64,000 nt of DNA from Acanthornis magna (lineage: Eukaryota > Chordata > Aves > Passeriformes > Acanthizidae): assembly GCA_036785705.1 (NCBI GenBank), contig JAWUZG010000084.1, forward strand, positions 14,645,501-14,709,500, in the 5' to 3' direction. The translations under genes and the position numbers were made by a program. The notes under the pieces were generated by a model, which worked only from the letters and a program-made list of their open reading frames with translations, was not told where the DNA came from and did no database searches. Below are positions 1 to 14,300 of this stretch, in pieces (position 1 is the stretch's first letter; every line of letters begins with the position of its first letter).

Positions 1-3000
1 AAGCTTTGCACAATGCAGTCTGTCCTCAACTTTGTGCAAGACAAGAATTTCCCCCAGCAAACACTCTTTCCCCAGATATTTATCTCCTTCAGTGGCCTGA
101 GTGTTAGAGAAAATAATAGAGAAAGAAACAAATAGAGTAGGAGGAAGGGACTGAGTCAATGACCAGGTCTTAATGCACTAAACAGTTCTGCATGGAAATA
201 CAAAGGTTGTATGTGCAAAAAAATTTAATAAAACCAAGTCAGTCTATTTATAGTCTTTGAATCAGAGGTTGGTTGCAAAAATTAAACATAAATTAGTGTT
301 TACAGGTTTAATTACAACTTTAAGAAGAATAAGAAATTATAGCAATATGTCTGTGTGTACTGCATCATCTTGTGTGCCTAAAAAAATTTAATTATGAAAA
401 ATGACCGAAGCATTATTTCTGCTGAAGAATTTCTCCCCTCTGTATTCAGTATGGTGTGATACACTCTTTGCTTTCATCTTGGTTTAAAATTCAACAGTAA
501 GATTCAATCTCAACACAAGGAATGAAGAGGGAGATGGATGATCTGTATTGTAGCAGGTATTTTAAAGCAAAGAGGCAAACTGTTGCTTCTTCTTTTGAAA
601 TTTTTTGATTTCTTATTTAGCATTTATACTGTCCCTGGGAACGAGGTGTGAAGTTGGGAATAAATACCAGTATCAGTGACACATCTTGTGAATTTTGCAG
701 AGGAGCCTCCCTGTCTCTCTCTAAGAGAGGTGAAGAGACCTTCAGAGCACAAATATTGAGAAAGCCTCCTTCTTCCACATGAGTATGTCGAGAGGATGAA
801 CAGAGCACCTTAAAAACTGCTTTCTAAAGCTCCTGTCTGTATCTTGAAAACTTTGGACAATAATACAACCTTCAGCATTCTGTGGCAAGGGGATTATTGT
901 ACTTCACAGCTCACTAGGGAAGGCTGCCAGGATGGCTTCATAACAATCCATGGGTGAGGAGAAGTGCTGTGTTTACCCAGCTTGCAGCCTCTGGAGACTG
1001 CAGGACTCACTCTGTACTGAGGTCTAGTGAACTGTCCACCTTCATCTGCATTTCTCAGATGTGCCAAGACAGATGGAGGTGGAAGATTTTAAAGAATGCA
1101 TTCCAAATGCTTCTGGGAGCGTTGCAGAAACGTCAGAGGATTACTGGGACTGTCGAAGCTCCTGGAGGTGATGCTGCCATGAGGATGATGAAGCACAGCT
1201 GCCCAGTGGAGATACTGAAGTGGTCTGGGAGAGGGGTCTGTCCTTTCTTCAAGTCTCGGCAGTTTTGCTCTCTGTTAGTCAGCTTCTGTCTCCAGTTTTT
1301 TCTCACATCCCCTTTACCCAAGTGGTGTGGTTGTAACATCACTGGCTGTACCCATGGAAACTGCTCTTTCCCTGGAAGGGGATGTAAAGTGTTTGTCTTC
1401 TGAGTCAGCTTTCATGGGCTAAGACCAAACCACGCTCTAGCTCACATCTTTATAGGCTGTTAATTTGCCAAGGTGGGGAAATGTAAAAGTGCAACCCAAA
1501 TCTACATCCAGGAGCCCTCTTAGAGAGTCACTGAAGTTTGGACAGGTTGGGGATTCACACTACGGGCCTGATCTTGTTCAGCCTCATGTAGACTGTGGTA
1601 TTTCTCGACACCCGTGAAGTCACTCAGTCATCACTCAGTCACAGTCCGTGAAGCCTGCACCCAAAAACTGACAGAAGAAGAAACAACATTCACCACGAAA
1701 TACTCACAGGCTGGAGTCTTATGCTATCTAAGATCCCTGTATTTTCAAAGAAAGCTTAAATGAACAGGCAATTAATTAAAAAAAAAGGGGGAGATCACCT
1801 TGAATTTCATCCTGCTCATAGCAGATAGAATCATAATGTCTCAGGTAATTAGCTTTGCCTGAGATGATGATCACTCATTTTAGGAGTATATAAAGTCTAT
1901 GAGTTGTGATGTGAGGCAACCTGCAACTCTCCACGCATCCTTCTAGAATTCCCTCTGTACTCCTATATCTCTCTCTAAATCGTACCTCCTCTCCTGGGGA
2001 AAGGCTCACCAGAGCTTATCAGATTCAATTACTGCTGTTTCATATCAATGTTCTCATGTGAAACCAGAATACAAATAAGCCAAGGCTACCTCCATACCCC
2101 AAAACAATTACAAATGCTGATGATTCACCAGTTATTCATGCCAAACCAATATTTTTCAGTATTTTATAGTTCATGAGTGAAACATTTCAGCATGTTCAGA
2201 CTGAAATCACTGGCATGCCAGGAGGCATTTCATGGAGAAGGGCACTCTGCATGGGAACACATGGCATACCCAGCAGCTGTCATGCAATCACATTTGTCTT
2301 ATGGACACTTTTTGCTTTTCCAGTAGGTTTGGAAGTGAAGGGATAGTAAAAGTTTTATTTGCTTTCAAGAAATTTTAGAGTTAGATGATAAAGCTAATCA
2401 ATTTTTTTACTTTGCTGCCCCTGTAAGACAGACACACTTTGCCCTCCTGCTTCCAGAGACTTTTCTTTGGTTCAACGAGACTCCTGCACAGAGCTGTGAC
2501 CACTGCCCAGCCCTGCTGGCCCCGCAGCTCAGAGGCTGCACAAGGGCCTTGTGAGCTGATTGCCTTGTGCAGAACTCTGTCAAGCTGGCACAGGGGAGGG
2601 AGCAAACCACCCGATAGTGTCAGCCCCTCTTGTAGCCACCACTGTCAGTAGCTGCAGAGGAGTGGCAGCATCACGTGGAGCAGTTCTTTAATTTTGCTAT
2701 AAAAACCTGAATCGGGGTAGGCAGTGGTGAAAACATGGAGGACTGCAACAAATTTGGAAGAAGACAAGCACCCTTTGGTGCTTGTCTCTAATGCCTGAGC
2801 TCACTAATTCAGTGAAGAAAAATCTTTCACATGCTGGGCTGTGACTGTGTACTGGTGAGGGACAATCCAGTGCTAACAAATTTAAATAAGAAGACCCACT
2901 CTCTGTGTCCCATGATCAGAGCAAGCATTGTCTCATCCCAAATATATTCTGTTGCCATGAAGTTTGGTCTCTGTGAAAAGTTCTGAGACCTGCCTTTTAT

Positions 3001-6000
3001 CCTGATTTTCATCAAATGTAATTTTAAAATACACCTACAATGAAAAGTTATGTGGTGGTGTTAAAACACCCTCTGGTTTGTTTTTTTTTCTGGTGTGTAG
3101 AAAGAATTTAATTCACTATGCATGGATAACCCATTTGTTTATACTCAGGTTAAGAACAAAGGCAGCTAATAAGCTTTGCTGTCACCTTAAATAAATGGTT
3201 TCACAAGATAATAACTCCATGCAGCTACGCCCAAGGGTCATCAGCATTTTTTAAGACTCTTTGTTTCATAAAAAAGTCACACTGTAACAGCCAGCAACAC
3301 TATGGGAGAGCTATTAAAAACTGATATTTTGTTTGGATATGAAGATTTCCAGTTACTGGGGACCTGTGGCCACAGAGGCTTTAAGCAGAGCCCCCACCCC
3401 AAAAAGGGTGTACACCAGCAACCCTTTCCTCAGCTTGGAGGAAGGCAAGGCTGGAAATTGAACCTCATCACAAACATGGCCCAGCTCAGCCACCATGTGA
3501 AACACCTTGAGCTTGATTGCAGATAATAGCCTGTTCAAGCTGACTTGGAATTCTGCTGAAAGGGCGGCTTTGGCTCCCTTGTCCTGTTTCTCTGTGCCTG
3601 TCTGTTGCCTAGTGTTTGTACCAGCACTGCCAGATCCAAAAGTTGTTCTGAAATGAGAAAGGGTAAGTCTTTTTGTAAGTTTTCTACATCCTGAGGCCAT
3701 AGGATCATCAGACTTAGCTCAAGGGAGGAGTTGGAAACCTGCAGCCAGAGGAGCAGGAGAGGGACATGACTTCCTACCCCTTTAGCAACCCTTTCAGTCT
3801 GATCAGTGTAAGCCAATTTGTGAAATCTCTAGTCATCACCTGCTTCATGGAGAGGAACAGGGAGAGTGTGTGCGTGAGATCCTAGGATGTACATAAATAT
3901 ATAAATTAGCAACACCTTTCCTTAATTTTTGGTATGTTGAGATAATTTTGTGTTTTACTTTTGTGATGATGTTTCTGTGGCCTTATGAGTGTTTTTGTAT
4001 GCTTAGCAAAGCACAAATCTCCAGGGACCAGTGAGATTGGGACATGAAACTGGGACCCCCTCTGCACCTCTCAATGCAAAATGTGGCAATCCAGGGGAAT
4101 TGCGAACTTCCTCTGCCAAGCAACAAGGCTGAGTTTTCTGGGGAGTTAGTAATGTAGGGTGTTAGTCTGAGAAAGATACCTCCCAGCAGTGATTGTCCTC
4201 ACAGGATGGTGAGGAGGTCATGTGAGTCACAGGGGTCTCTGGAACTCTGATATCCCTGCCTGGGGAGTAAGGGAAGAAAGGGGATCAAAACTACTGATAA
4301 ATGCAGTTAGGGGGCTTGGGGTTTTTATGTGTATCACCAAGATAAAGAGATGTGTTATAAGTGGGAGAATATAATTATAAAAGGAGAAACTGCAAAGATG
4401 AATTTTGGGAATAACTTTTTGACTGTGCAACTTGTCCTTTTGATGGGCAGGTTGGGTAACTGGAGGTGCTTGGTCTGCAGAGCTGCTCTGTGCTCACTAT
4501 GCTGCAGTGCACAATCGGAATTAGAAGCTATTATAACTGTTATGACTGACATTACAGTGTGATGCATCAAGTCCTTTTGAACTCTGGATGCTGCATTTGC
4601 CTATTAATATCTGAGAACAATTACCTCATCTCTCCTAAGGGAAGTGGTTGAGGCCCCATCGCTGGGCACCAGCAGGGCCTGATTTTCAGAGGCAGTGAGC
4701 AATCACCTATCCCATGAAAAACCAAGGTGGAAAATAAACTGCAGATAACAATCTGGTACCAGCAGAGGGATAGGATAGCTGTGACCTGTTATGTATTATT
4801 TCAATTTCAAACTTTTGGGATTGGGCTATTTGTGTTCACCTGATATGCTAGTAAATATATAATTTTTTTTAAATGCTCTGTAATCAACCCACACAGCTCA
4901 GTTCCTCTGCCAGTTCCCACACCTTCTTTCCTCAGCCCATTGAAAATGCTTGATTGAAAAAAAGCCTAAGAAACCACAAGTGGAGTGGATCATCACACCC
5001 CTGCAAAGGCTTGGTTGCAGACAATTAATTTATTTTCCCTAGATTATTCCCAGGTCTTACACATCTGCCCAAAGGACAGAAGCAGAAAAAGGCATCTCCT
5101 ACCTAATGCTGAGCAGCAACTACACATTTGGTTTTGGGTGTGGTGTCCAGGCCAGACATCTGTTCTTCACACATGAGCATGGGCACAGAGGTGATGTGGA
5201 AACATAGCAATGCTTCTCTGTCTCAGGTGGTGGAAAATGGGAGGTGGGAACTGCCCTGTGAGGAGTAGATGCTGCTACTTCCTTCCAGGAAAAGTTAGGA
5301 AAGAAAATGTGACTCTGAGTAAGTTTATGGGTTCCTTTGAGCACGTATAGAAAAGTATCCTTTTACAATCCAAGTAATTGTAAAGGTTTCTCCTAAATTC
5401 TGCTTTTGATAACCAGGATGGTGTGCTCATAGCTCTGTGGAGTGCTGTGTGCTTACCTATTGAGGGCCCTTGTGTGTGTACAGCAATATAAATGTGCTCT
5501 ATCGGTTTTGGTCACTTGGAGGGATCTTGTGGTGGATGGTGTCAACCACTTCAGAGGCAGATTCTGCAGTTTATCACTGTGCCACGTTGTAGTCAGGCAC
5601 AAATCTTTCTCAATGCTTCAGGTGACTGCAGCTATAGCACAAAGCTGCCTTATGACAAACGTGTATAGATGTGGCTGCAATGCCTATTCTCATTCAAATA
5701 TTTCTGGAGTGTGATATGTTTGAAAAGACCGTTTCTGCAATGCTTTTTGCTTTATTTTACACCTTTATTTTCTGCACTAATATGGAGAAAGTGGTATTTT
5801 GCCACAGGGACCCAGTGTAATCCACAGATGAGACAGCTCAAGTCTTTGGAGTTTTTTGCTCATAAACTTTTGACTCTACTTTGGGCCTGTCAGTTTTATT
5901 TCACCACATAGAAACTATAGCCCAGGTACTGAGCATGGTATGAAAGTGGAAAATTGCTGCTAGTAGGTTTTCCTTGTTGTGTATCTCAGGGGAAGAACAG

Positions 6001-6929
6001 GAAAGAAATAGTAGGTTCTTAAATTAATCACAATATCTTCTGTGTTTGGTTGGTTTTTGCTTATTTTTTATCCAGAAGGCATGCTTCAAATAAGTAAAAG
6101 CAGCCACGACCTATAACTTCTGAAATTTTAACATATTATTTTTTTAAAATATCCTGAAAGTTTTAAAAAATAGATATTACAACGTGAAAAAATTTTCTCA
6201 GTTTGGAATAGATTTCTTTTATTTTTTCCTTTTTTTTTTTTTTCTCGGTACCCCTCTGACTAGTGAGAGCCTTTTGAAACTTTCCCACTGGAAACTTGCT
6301 TGGGCTTCTGATCAGCATGTTCACACACATTAAGATCAGAAAAAAAAAAAGAGATATCAGAATGGAATGGTAGCAGAATATGAATTGAATGTTTCACATC
6401 AGCAGGTCTTTTCAAAATCTATTCAAAGGTTTAGGAAGGTTTTCGAGGCAATCTTTGAGTTGTTAACAATGTGTTTAAAAAAGAAAATCAGAGCTATGGT
6501 AAACAGAAAAATATAAATACGGAAACTGTATTTTAAAAAAGGGGATGATGAAGACAAGAGGACCAAGCCAAATGTAGGTCAGAAAGTGTAACTTCAGCTT
6601 CTCCAAAATTGCTACACATACTCTACTTGCAAAACACCTGTAAAGCCACAATGGATTTCCAAGCACCATCCCAACCACTTTTATACTGTGTTAGCATGAC
6701 AGGATGATATTTCTTTATAAACAGGAGAGACAACATGTTAGGTTTATTGTGCTAGGCTTTCGACTGCTTTATAGGTACTTTCATAAACAAAGTATAGAAA
6801 CATGATCCTAATGAAATTACTCTAAACTGTGCTCAAACTGGTTGCAAAATTGTACCCCAAGAGTGGCTATTAGTGATTCACTGTCAAACTAAGTTGAATT
6901 AAATGTGACTGCACTGTGATCTTTCATGG
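1..6929. other. Intergenic stretch, no gene recognised
   Basis: The sequence is mostly AT-rich and unique-looking. Reading frames here are short, lie on both strands, and lack splice-flanked or family-like protein sequence. A mildly GC-richer patch lies near 2,440-2,660, and a run of 14 T occupies 6,230-6,243. I see no repeat family, RNA gene or CpG-rich promoter. By synteny this should be the part of the window nearest to EHF, but none of the conserved ETS-domain protein sequence of that gene is visible. Confidence 0.6.
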
Positions 6930-7835
6930 GCCAACTACTATTCAGTATTTTCATTAATGACTTTGCTTATGAAAAAACAGAGTCAGTTTGCTGAGTTTGT
7001 AGGTCATGCCAGCCAGCCCTTTGAAGGAAAGGATGCAAATTCAAAACAATGATGATACACTATAGAAGTGATAAGTAAATAAGTAAAAGGCCATTCCAGA
7101 CAAACAAAAGCAAGAGCAATGGCTCAGTATGTTGCACAAATATGCAAGTTGCACAAATATGAGATGGTAAATGACTTATTGGATGGTTGTTTTGTAGAAA
7201 GAAGGAATGCAGTGTTGCAGTGGATCACAGGTTATAAACGAGTTGGCAGTGCCATGTTGTTGTGAAAAAATAGATGAGAACATATAAATAGGTGTGACAG
7301 CTGTGATATAACAACACTGCTCTTCCAGCCTACTCAGCAGAAGTGGGGCTAGCTTTAGGTACAGTAACATGTTCAGCTTTGGACACTGTATTAATTTTAA
7401 AATTTAAAAAAAAAAAAGCCGAACAAAAACTGTTGCCCACTAGTTCAGCAAGAAGGACTAGAGAACTGATAAAGATGCTTTATGAAGAAAGGTTAAAAAA
7501 CCAGGGTTATTTTACAGAAGGATGGCGGCAGTCTTCAAACATGTAAAAAGTTGTGAGAAAAAAAGACAACTCTTTCCCCATTGTCAGTGAGACAAAATGA
7601 GAAATAAAAAGCCAAAACTATAATGAATGAAATCTGGGTTACATGTACGCAAGAGATTGGTGATGCTGTGGATAGGAATCCCAACAGCAGACATATGTAA
7701 GAACAAGTTAGACCAACATCTTAGGGAATTACATAAGTGCAGCTGATTATTCCTTTGGGTGAGAGATGAACTGGCATGATCTTAGATATTTTCCAGCTTG
7801 GCTTTTTATGACTCTGCAATACGTCTTCATGAATC
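6930..7835 (+). mobile_element. Old, degraded CR1/L3-type LINE fragment (3' part)
   Basis: Read on the plus strand, the stretch follows the order of the last third of a CR1-type reverse transcriptase ORF and its tail. First comes a piece like 'FNIFINDL...' (about 6,945-7,010), then a stretch like the 'THYEMVND' region (7,148-7,175), then the region ending '...LEERLKNQGYF' (7,480-7,520). Next is the 'RLDQHLREL' part (7,705-7,735), and last a tail resembling 'TTTCCAGCTTGG..TATGACTCTG' near 7,790-7,815. Many frameshifts and an A-rich insertion (7,407-7,418) break the frame. An internal 14-base duplication lies at 7,131-7,144 and 7,148-7,161. The family is assigned by eye; the subfamily is unknown. 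Confidence 0.7.
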
Positions 7836-8284
7836 ATGTAGGCATTGATGAAACAATAAAGTTTCCATGGAAAAAAAGTATTTTCAAAATCTTCTGACCA
7901 AGCTGCATGCATTGACAGTTCATAAAGTTGCCTTTTGTTAGGATTTCACTCTTGTATTTGGTCACTTTTTTTTATATTTTGCAAGGAATTATAGGCATTT
8001 CTTAGACATAAGAGTAGCATGTGAACAAACCTTTTAAATTCAAATATGTGCAATATTGAAACTGGATGCAGAGGACAAGTGGGAGAACAGTTCACAATGA
8101 CCTACTCTGAGTCATGTCTGAGCCTCACCTTTCTGACCTGTTAGGTAATTGTTTACTGTGTACTGTTTCCCTGCAGGTGAGCGATAATGAAAGTTCAAAT
8201 GTTAAAAGAAATTGAGGGGTTGTTGTTCTCATTAGATTGTGGGGAGCATTAACCTAGATTGCTGCAGATAACTGGCCTCCTATC

Positions 8285-8354
8285 TACAAAAAGATACAAT
8301 AAAAATACTACAAAAATTAAAGCAAAAATACTACAAAAAAGTACAACAAAAAAA
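8285..8354. repeat. A-rich imperfect tandem repeat
   Basis: The motif CAAAAATACTACAAAAA and shortened variants recur here (for example 8,323-8,339), giving an A-rich track with spaced TAC trinucleotides. It is low-complexity sequence with no sign of a coding or structural role. Confidence 0.6.
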
Positions 8355-11300
8355 TTTCCTGTATGCCTATAACACAATTTCATAACCCATCCTGGTACAG
8401 TATCCTAAAATACCTTTCAATGCTGTCTTCAAAATCTTTTTGTCAGAAACAGAAGTGCGATTATCCTCACACCACATTTACCTACAAGAGAAAGCCGATC
8501 TCTAGCTGGTGTTTTTGAGATGCTTATGTACATCCCTGTGTAGACTTGTGCTGAAGCAACTTCCTCAATGATACATGAATAAATCCTGAATGCACATGCA
8601 TCTGCCGATACAAGCAGCTGCCCTGCACTGGGATTGTCCTTTCCTTTTGTTTTGCTGTCATGAAGCAATGAGCTGCCTCATGAAGCACTCTCATTTCTAA
8701 TGAAATGCTTTTGCTGGCAGCGTTAGAAAATAAGGTTTAGTGGGTTTTGTTTATTTGTTAGAAAAAAATTAAATTTTTAACCTTAGAAAATGAAAGGTAA
8801 CACAGACATTTCTGGTTTGACAGAAGAGTTAATCCATCCAGTAAATCAGCCTGCCTAGTTGGCTTTTGTTTCTTGAAAATTAAAACTTTTAGCCAGTCCC
8901 ATTCTTGTTGGCCCATGGTAGAGACCTAGGGAAAGATGAATATGTGTGTTCTGTTTCAAAAGAAACAGAACAAATTAAAGTTTATGCCTTTTTTTCCCCC
9001 TCCTTTTCACATACTATGTGTAGATCATCTCTTTTTTTTCCACTCTTTCATTCTCTGGTTTCATTCTCCAGTTTTAGTCTTCAGTTGGGTTCTCAGCTAA
9101 AGAGAAAAGAAGCTGAGAAATCTTACCATCGAACTTCTATGTCACTATCAGCAAAGCAACACGGAAAGGAGATCTAGCCATCCAAAATGCATCTGACAGA
9201 AACAAAATGCATTAGTGTTGATCTTCTAAGCTGAGCGATACTTGCTGTGTAGGAAGGTAGTAACAAAAGGCTGGCTGCAGCCTACTAAGGTCAGTTATCG
9301 GAGGATTGTCTGCAGCGAATGCACAATTTTTGTGGTGGCATGTGGGTTTGGGACAGGCAGAATTTGCAGTGCCTGTGCTGGGATAATCAGCAGACAAATG
9401 TCACAGGTCAGAGCACACGCTGCACAGCACTCCAGGAAGAGTAAAAAACCTATGCAAAAGAAGAGCAAGCCTAAGCTGGCTGTGGTGTCAGATCAGATCA
9501 GTTTGTAGCAACCATAGATAAGTGCTAATGATTAATTTACCTAGTACTGCTAAGTTAATTCTATTACCTAGAACAAGCCTCTCTCTACCTTGGCATTTGG
9601 AGAATTCTGGTGCAAAATCAAAAGAGAGATGATGACCCAAGAGTTAACAAGATGGAAACATCTTGCCACACTTGCCAGACCACAGCAAAATGGTTTTGGG
9701 ATATCTAAAATGTCTTGGCACTCGGTACTGTCATCCTCAGGTACATGAAATGATGTTGGACTTGGATCTATCAGGAAGCAAGGACTGAGTCTCATGCTGC
9801 TCTCTTCTAAGGATAACCTGCTCTCTTCCTGATGCCTAATAGGAACTGGGATATGCCTAATCAGACCAAACAAAAGATATAGAGATTAAACTGCACCGTT
9901 GGTATGCACTGGTGAGATGACTGGAGAAGATCTCTCACACGCAGCAGCTTCATTTCCATGCTTAAATGATTTTCTTCTTTATTAAGTCCACTTGAATCAG
10001 CATTTCATCCCAGGAAATTAAATGCATGTGAAAGAAGAGCTGGCATTTTGACCACAAGCTCTGCTATAGGCGCGGATTTAAATACACAAGCCTGCAGAGT
10101 TAGATATTACTAATGAAGGAAATAGAGCAGAAAAATAATTTGCATATGCTCACTCTTGGGGAAAAAAAAAAAGTTACAGAAATTCTAAAAGGTCAATGAA
10201 AAGTATTTAAAAGAGAAAAGAGAGCAGAGCTATCACAAATATATAATTGCTCAGAGAATTGCTGTTACATTTCATGGGTAGACTGTTGATTTCAGCAATG
10301 TAGGAAAGGTGGCAGAATTATCTGCTTATAATTATGATACTCACAGCTTTAAGACTCTCTGAATGTTTCCATCACTCTGGGAAAAAAATCTATAGCTTAT
10401 GAATAACTCTGTCCTCCCCTGCTCGAGACCAGAAGCAGTCAAGCCAATATTTTGGCATGAAATATTTAATTTCCAGAAACTGCTAAGGTAAAATTTTGCT
10501 TATGATTTCTCTGTAGATTTCATTGTCATTTTAAAATCAGCTCCTGCCTCACCCCTTCTCAACTGCAGGATACAGGAGGAGGGCGGGTGAGATGGTGCTG
10601 GAGATGGCAGTCCTGTTAGGCACCAACTTTGTGCACCAGGGATGATGGTACTGCACAGGCAGCACCCAGCAAGACGTTTTAGTCATTCTTAACATGAGCT
10701 GTGAATAGGAGTTGACTGCTGCAGGTGAAAGACTCCATATCCCAATTACTCGCTGCTCAGTTATCCAACAGCCCCAAGGTTTTAAATTTCTAATGAAAAC
10801 ACACTTTGATCTTGATTCTCTGGAAAGAGGGCAATTTGTTAACCATGAATCAATAGGATTGCCTCGTGCCATACCAAATCGTTCAGCTGTGTTTTGAGAG
10901 CTTTGTAAATTCATTGTGGCACAGAAACTGGGAACTTCTCCCACTTAAGAGTTTTCTCTGGTATTTACAGGCTCTATGATGTGATATAACTTTTCAGTCT
11001 AGATTTCAGTTGAATTTGTCAGTGAAATGAAGATGTCAGGAAAAATAACTGTTAAGGGGCATTCCAAGTTGGCGATGGGAGAAATTTTCACAAACAGCTA
11101 TTTGCATGCATAAGCAGTACCTCAGATTAATATTTATTTAATTATTAACTGATAACAGATTTACTTTGTTGTTGTAAAGTGAAGTTGTAGAGGCACTTGG
11201 AGAATCAGTCATCACAACAGATGGAGAAACACTGAACCCTTCCCAGAAGCTGACAAGAAGGGGCGCACAGAAACGCCAGGCAATGCACTTTGATACTTGA

Positions 11301-14300
11301 ACTTAAAGCGAAAAACATCCCTAGATGAGACTTGTTGGTAACTGAGCACCTCACAGCAATCACTGCAGCACCCATCACATAACTGAGGCTGGCTTAGTGA
11401 AGAGCAGCAGATTTTTCTGAGGACAGATCTGCACATTGGCACAGGGGAGGACAGGGGCTGTCCCAGGCCACACAGGCAGCACGAGGATGAGGAGATTCCT
11501 GTGGTTTGTTTCTGTTAATCCGACACATTTCTGTTCATCATATAGAAGAATATAGTCTAAACAAAAACCTGGCAGATGGTGAAATTTTTGAGGCAGTTGA
11601 AGCAGTGGAAGAATTTTGTTTATAAACATAGGTGATCAAGCATTTGAGAGGTTTTCCCAAGAAAATACCAGCATACCACTGCTTTTTAAAAGCTGGGAGA
11701 AAAGATTTGGGAAAGCAAGTGCGGGTCACTGGGCAGCTGCCCAGGAATAGCATGAGTGTCTCTGTGGCCTTTCTGATGTCTCTGAACAATATCCCAGCAG
11801 TGAGTGAGTGCTGGGTGGAGGCTGGGCACTTGCTGGTACCGTGGTAGAGTCCCCGTAGGTCACACAAGCCTGTCCCTCTCCCCCTGCTTGCTCAGCGATG
11901 CTGTGGTTGATTTGAATCAGGTAACCAAAAGTGGCTGCAGTTTTTCCGTGCACTGATTTTGTTTCCCTTGGTTTACGGGCTGTAGCCAGGCATGTTCCCC
12001 GAGGTGACAGGGTGCAGCTTTGGGCAGCAGGCATGGCTGATGGCTTTCTTTCTCAGTCCCTTGTGTTCTGACCCTGCATTTCCTTCCATGTGAGCTGCAA
12101 AATGCTTGGCTTCTCTATTGGTGGCTGGTGGCATAACCCAGTGGTTACCTTGAAATGTGGGTGCTAAGCCAAGTGCCTGGGAGGCAAACTTTTGTGTCCT
12201 AGTAAGTGTCCCCTCTAGTTTCTGCATATAAAAAAGGTAATTTTCTTTATATCTAACATATTCTTGTCTATGTTACATGTAATGATGCTAGAGCAAACTT
12301 GGTGAAGTTGCAAAAGGAGTCAGTTTATCTGATTGTATTTGTTTTCCTTCGCTGTTCTTTAAAAAATAATTAGATGTGATTAGTAATATTTGCTGTAGCC
12401 TGGCAATACATATAGCGGCAACAGATGAGATTCAATCTCAGGTGAAACCGTCATCCCCAGCTAATGTGTGTGGGAGAGGCATGCAGACAAGATTTTCAGA
12501 CCATTTATTCAGTTATGTAATGGCGTTTTAAACATTTTCCATTTATGGTCCCTATTTAGTTTACTCTAAGTCACAATGGTTTCATGTCAATCCAAGCCAT
12601 AACATACACCAGACAGCCCAGCCATAAATCAGAGCAGCCTATGGTCTTTGTGCATTTCTTCTTTAATGAGAAAACCAAAATGTCCATTCCCTGCCCTTTA
12701 AAATGAGACTTGAGAAAATAATTGATTTTGGTTACTGCATAGAACAAACCTGTTCAGGAAGACTAGATCTTCACCCATAACAAATGAAATAAGGGTTTAA
12801 AAACTCCTCCTTTTAAAAACATTTGAACTTACCTTTTGTATTATCTGGCTTTAATCATGATTGAATGACAAAACATGGTGGGCAAAATCAGTCCACAATA
12901 TAACTTTCAAACCCTTCAAAGTCAGGAGCACTGTCAGGCTCTCTTTTGCAGTATTTCCGTATGTCTCATTAAATGAGGTTTGGATTGGTGTCTAAATTAG
13001 GATATTTACTGAATTAAGAAAAAACCCGGGCTCTACTGTAAACTAGTCATGACATGAGTTTCATCACTGTTTGCTTCCTTAATTATCTTCACTTTAGTGC
13101 TTCACTTTCTTCTTAACTTTTTCAACCACGACGTACCTAACACTGAGGATGTATCTTTTTTTTATTAAATGTGTCAATGGTGCATTATTTGGGCTTCAGT
13201 GTTGGGAGTCAGTGCTTTTCATTCCATCTCTCCTCCCTCTGGGCCCTCACCATAGGCATGAGCCAGAATGCAAACCATGAAGATGGGGCTCTAGGGAGTG
13301 TAACCCAAAACCTGTGGTGTCCCATGAAATGGGTGCATAGCCCAGCATGGACTGTGCTGGGTTATATAGTGCAGTCAGGCCCTCTGCAATGTGCATCTCA
13401 TACATTTTCCCAAAAAATGAGCAGAAAAAGTGAGTGAGGAACATGGTGATGCTGGTAAGAGCTGTGTTTTTAAGAAAATCATTGCAATGTGCTGGGGCTT
13501 CCCCCATGTCAGGGCCAGCGAGCTCAGCTCAGGTGTGACTCAGGACAGGGTGCAGTGTTGGGGTGCCCTGGGTCATCCTGAGCAGCCAGGCTGGGTGCAG
13601 GCTTTTGTGGAAGCAGGCTGGCCACAAAATTAGCCTAGCTGCTCTGCTGAGCTGCCTGTGCACAGCGCCCAGTGCAGCAGAAATCCATCCCCCGTGGTTT
13701 TTCACCTGCTGCCCAGGGCTGTTGTAGCTGCCTAATTAGCAGGGTTTGTCTCTTACATCGTTAGGTGGATCTCTGTTTTAAGGCTGATGTTGTTTCTGAT
13801 GTTTGCACTGGCTTGCACAATTTTGCATGGAGCTGCTTGTCACCCTGACAGACAAATTGAAACATCTGATCAGACCTTCTGCCTCTGTGCTGGGCAATGA
13901 AAGGCACATGGACAATTATGCACCTATCTTGTCAAGGCAGACAAGCCGTGTTGTGAGAGAGTGTGCCAGGTGGGCATGCAGAGGGAGCCAAGGCAGCTTT
14001 CATTTAGTGTGCTCAGGTGCTGGTGGCACTTGAATTGTGTGTGTGGCCAACAGCCAGAGCTTCCTGGGAAATGGGATGAGCCCCATGGCAATCGGCCCAT
14101 GCAGCACTCAGTGCCACCACGGCTAGGCCTGTGAGCTCTGGGTCTGCCCCCACTGTGCTGCCTCCTGTGCACCCTGGGGATGCACCTCTGTGTCCTGGCT
14201 GCTCCTGCTGCTGGCAGGGATGGCTGTGCTGTGGCACTGCTGAGCCACCCCGAGTCAACACTGACCGCCAGGGCTCAGCCCACTCATCTCCTGCTCCCAA

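Noticed and set aside
954..1403. Plus-strand frame of 149 codons
   Set aside because: No recognisable domain, composition like chance translation, and an overlapping antisense frame of similar quality.
10549..10944. Minus-strand frame of 131 codons
   Set aside because: No known domain, no promoter or splice signals, low-complexity residue mix; treated as chance.
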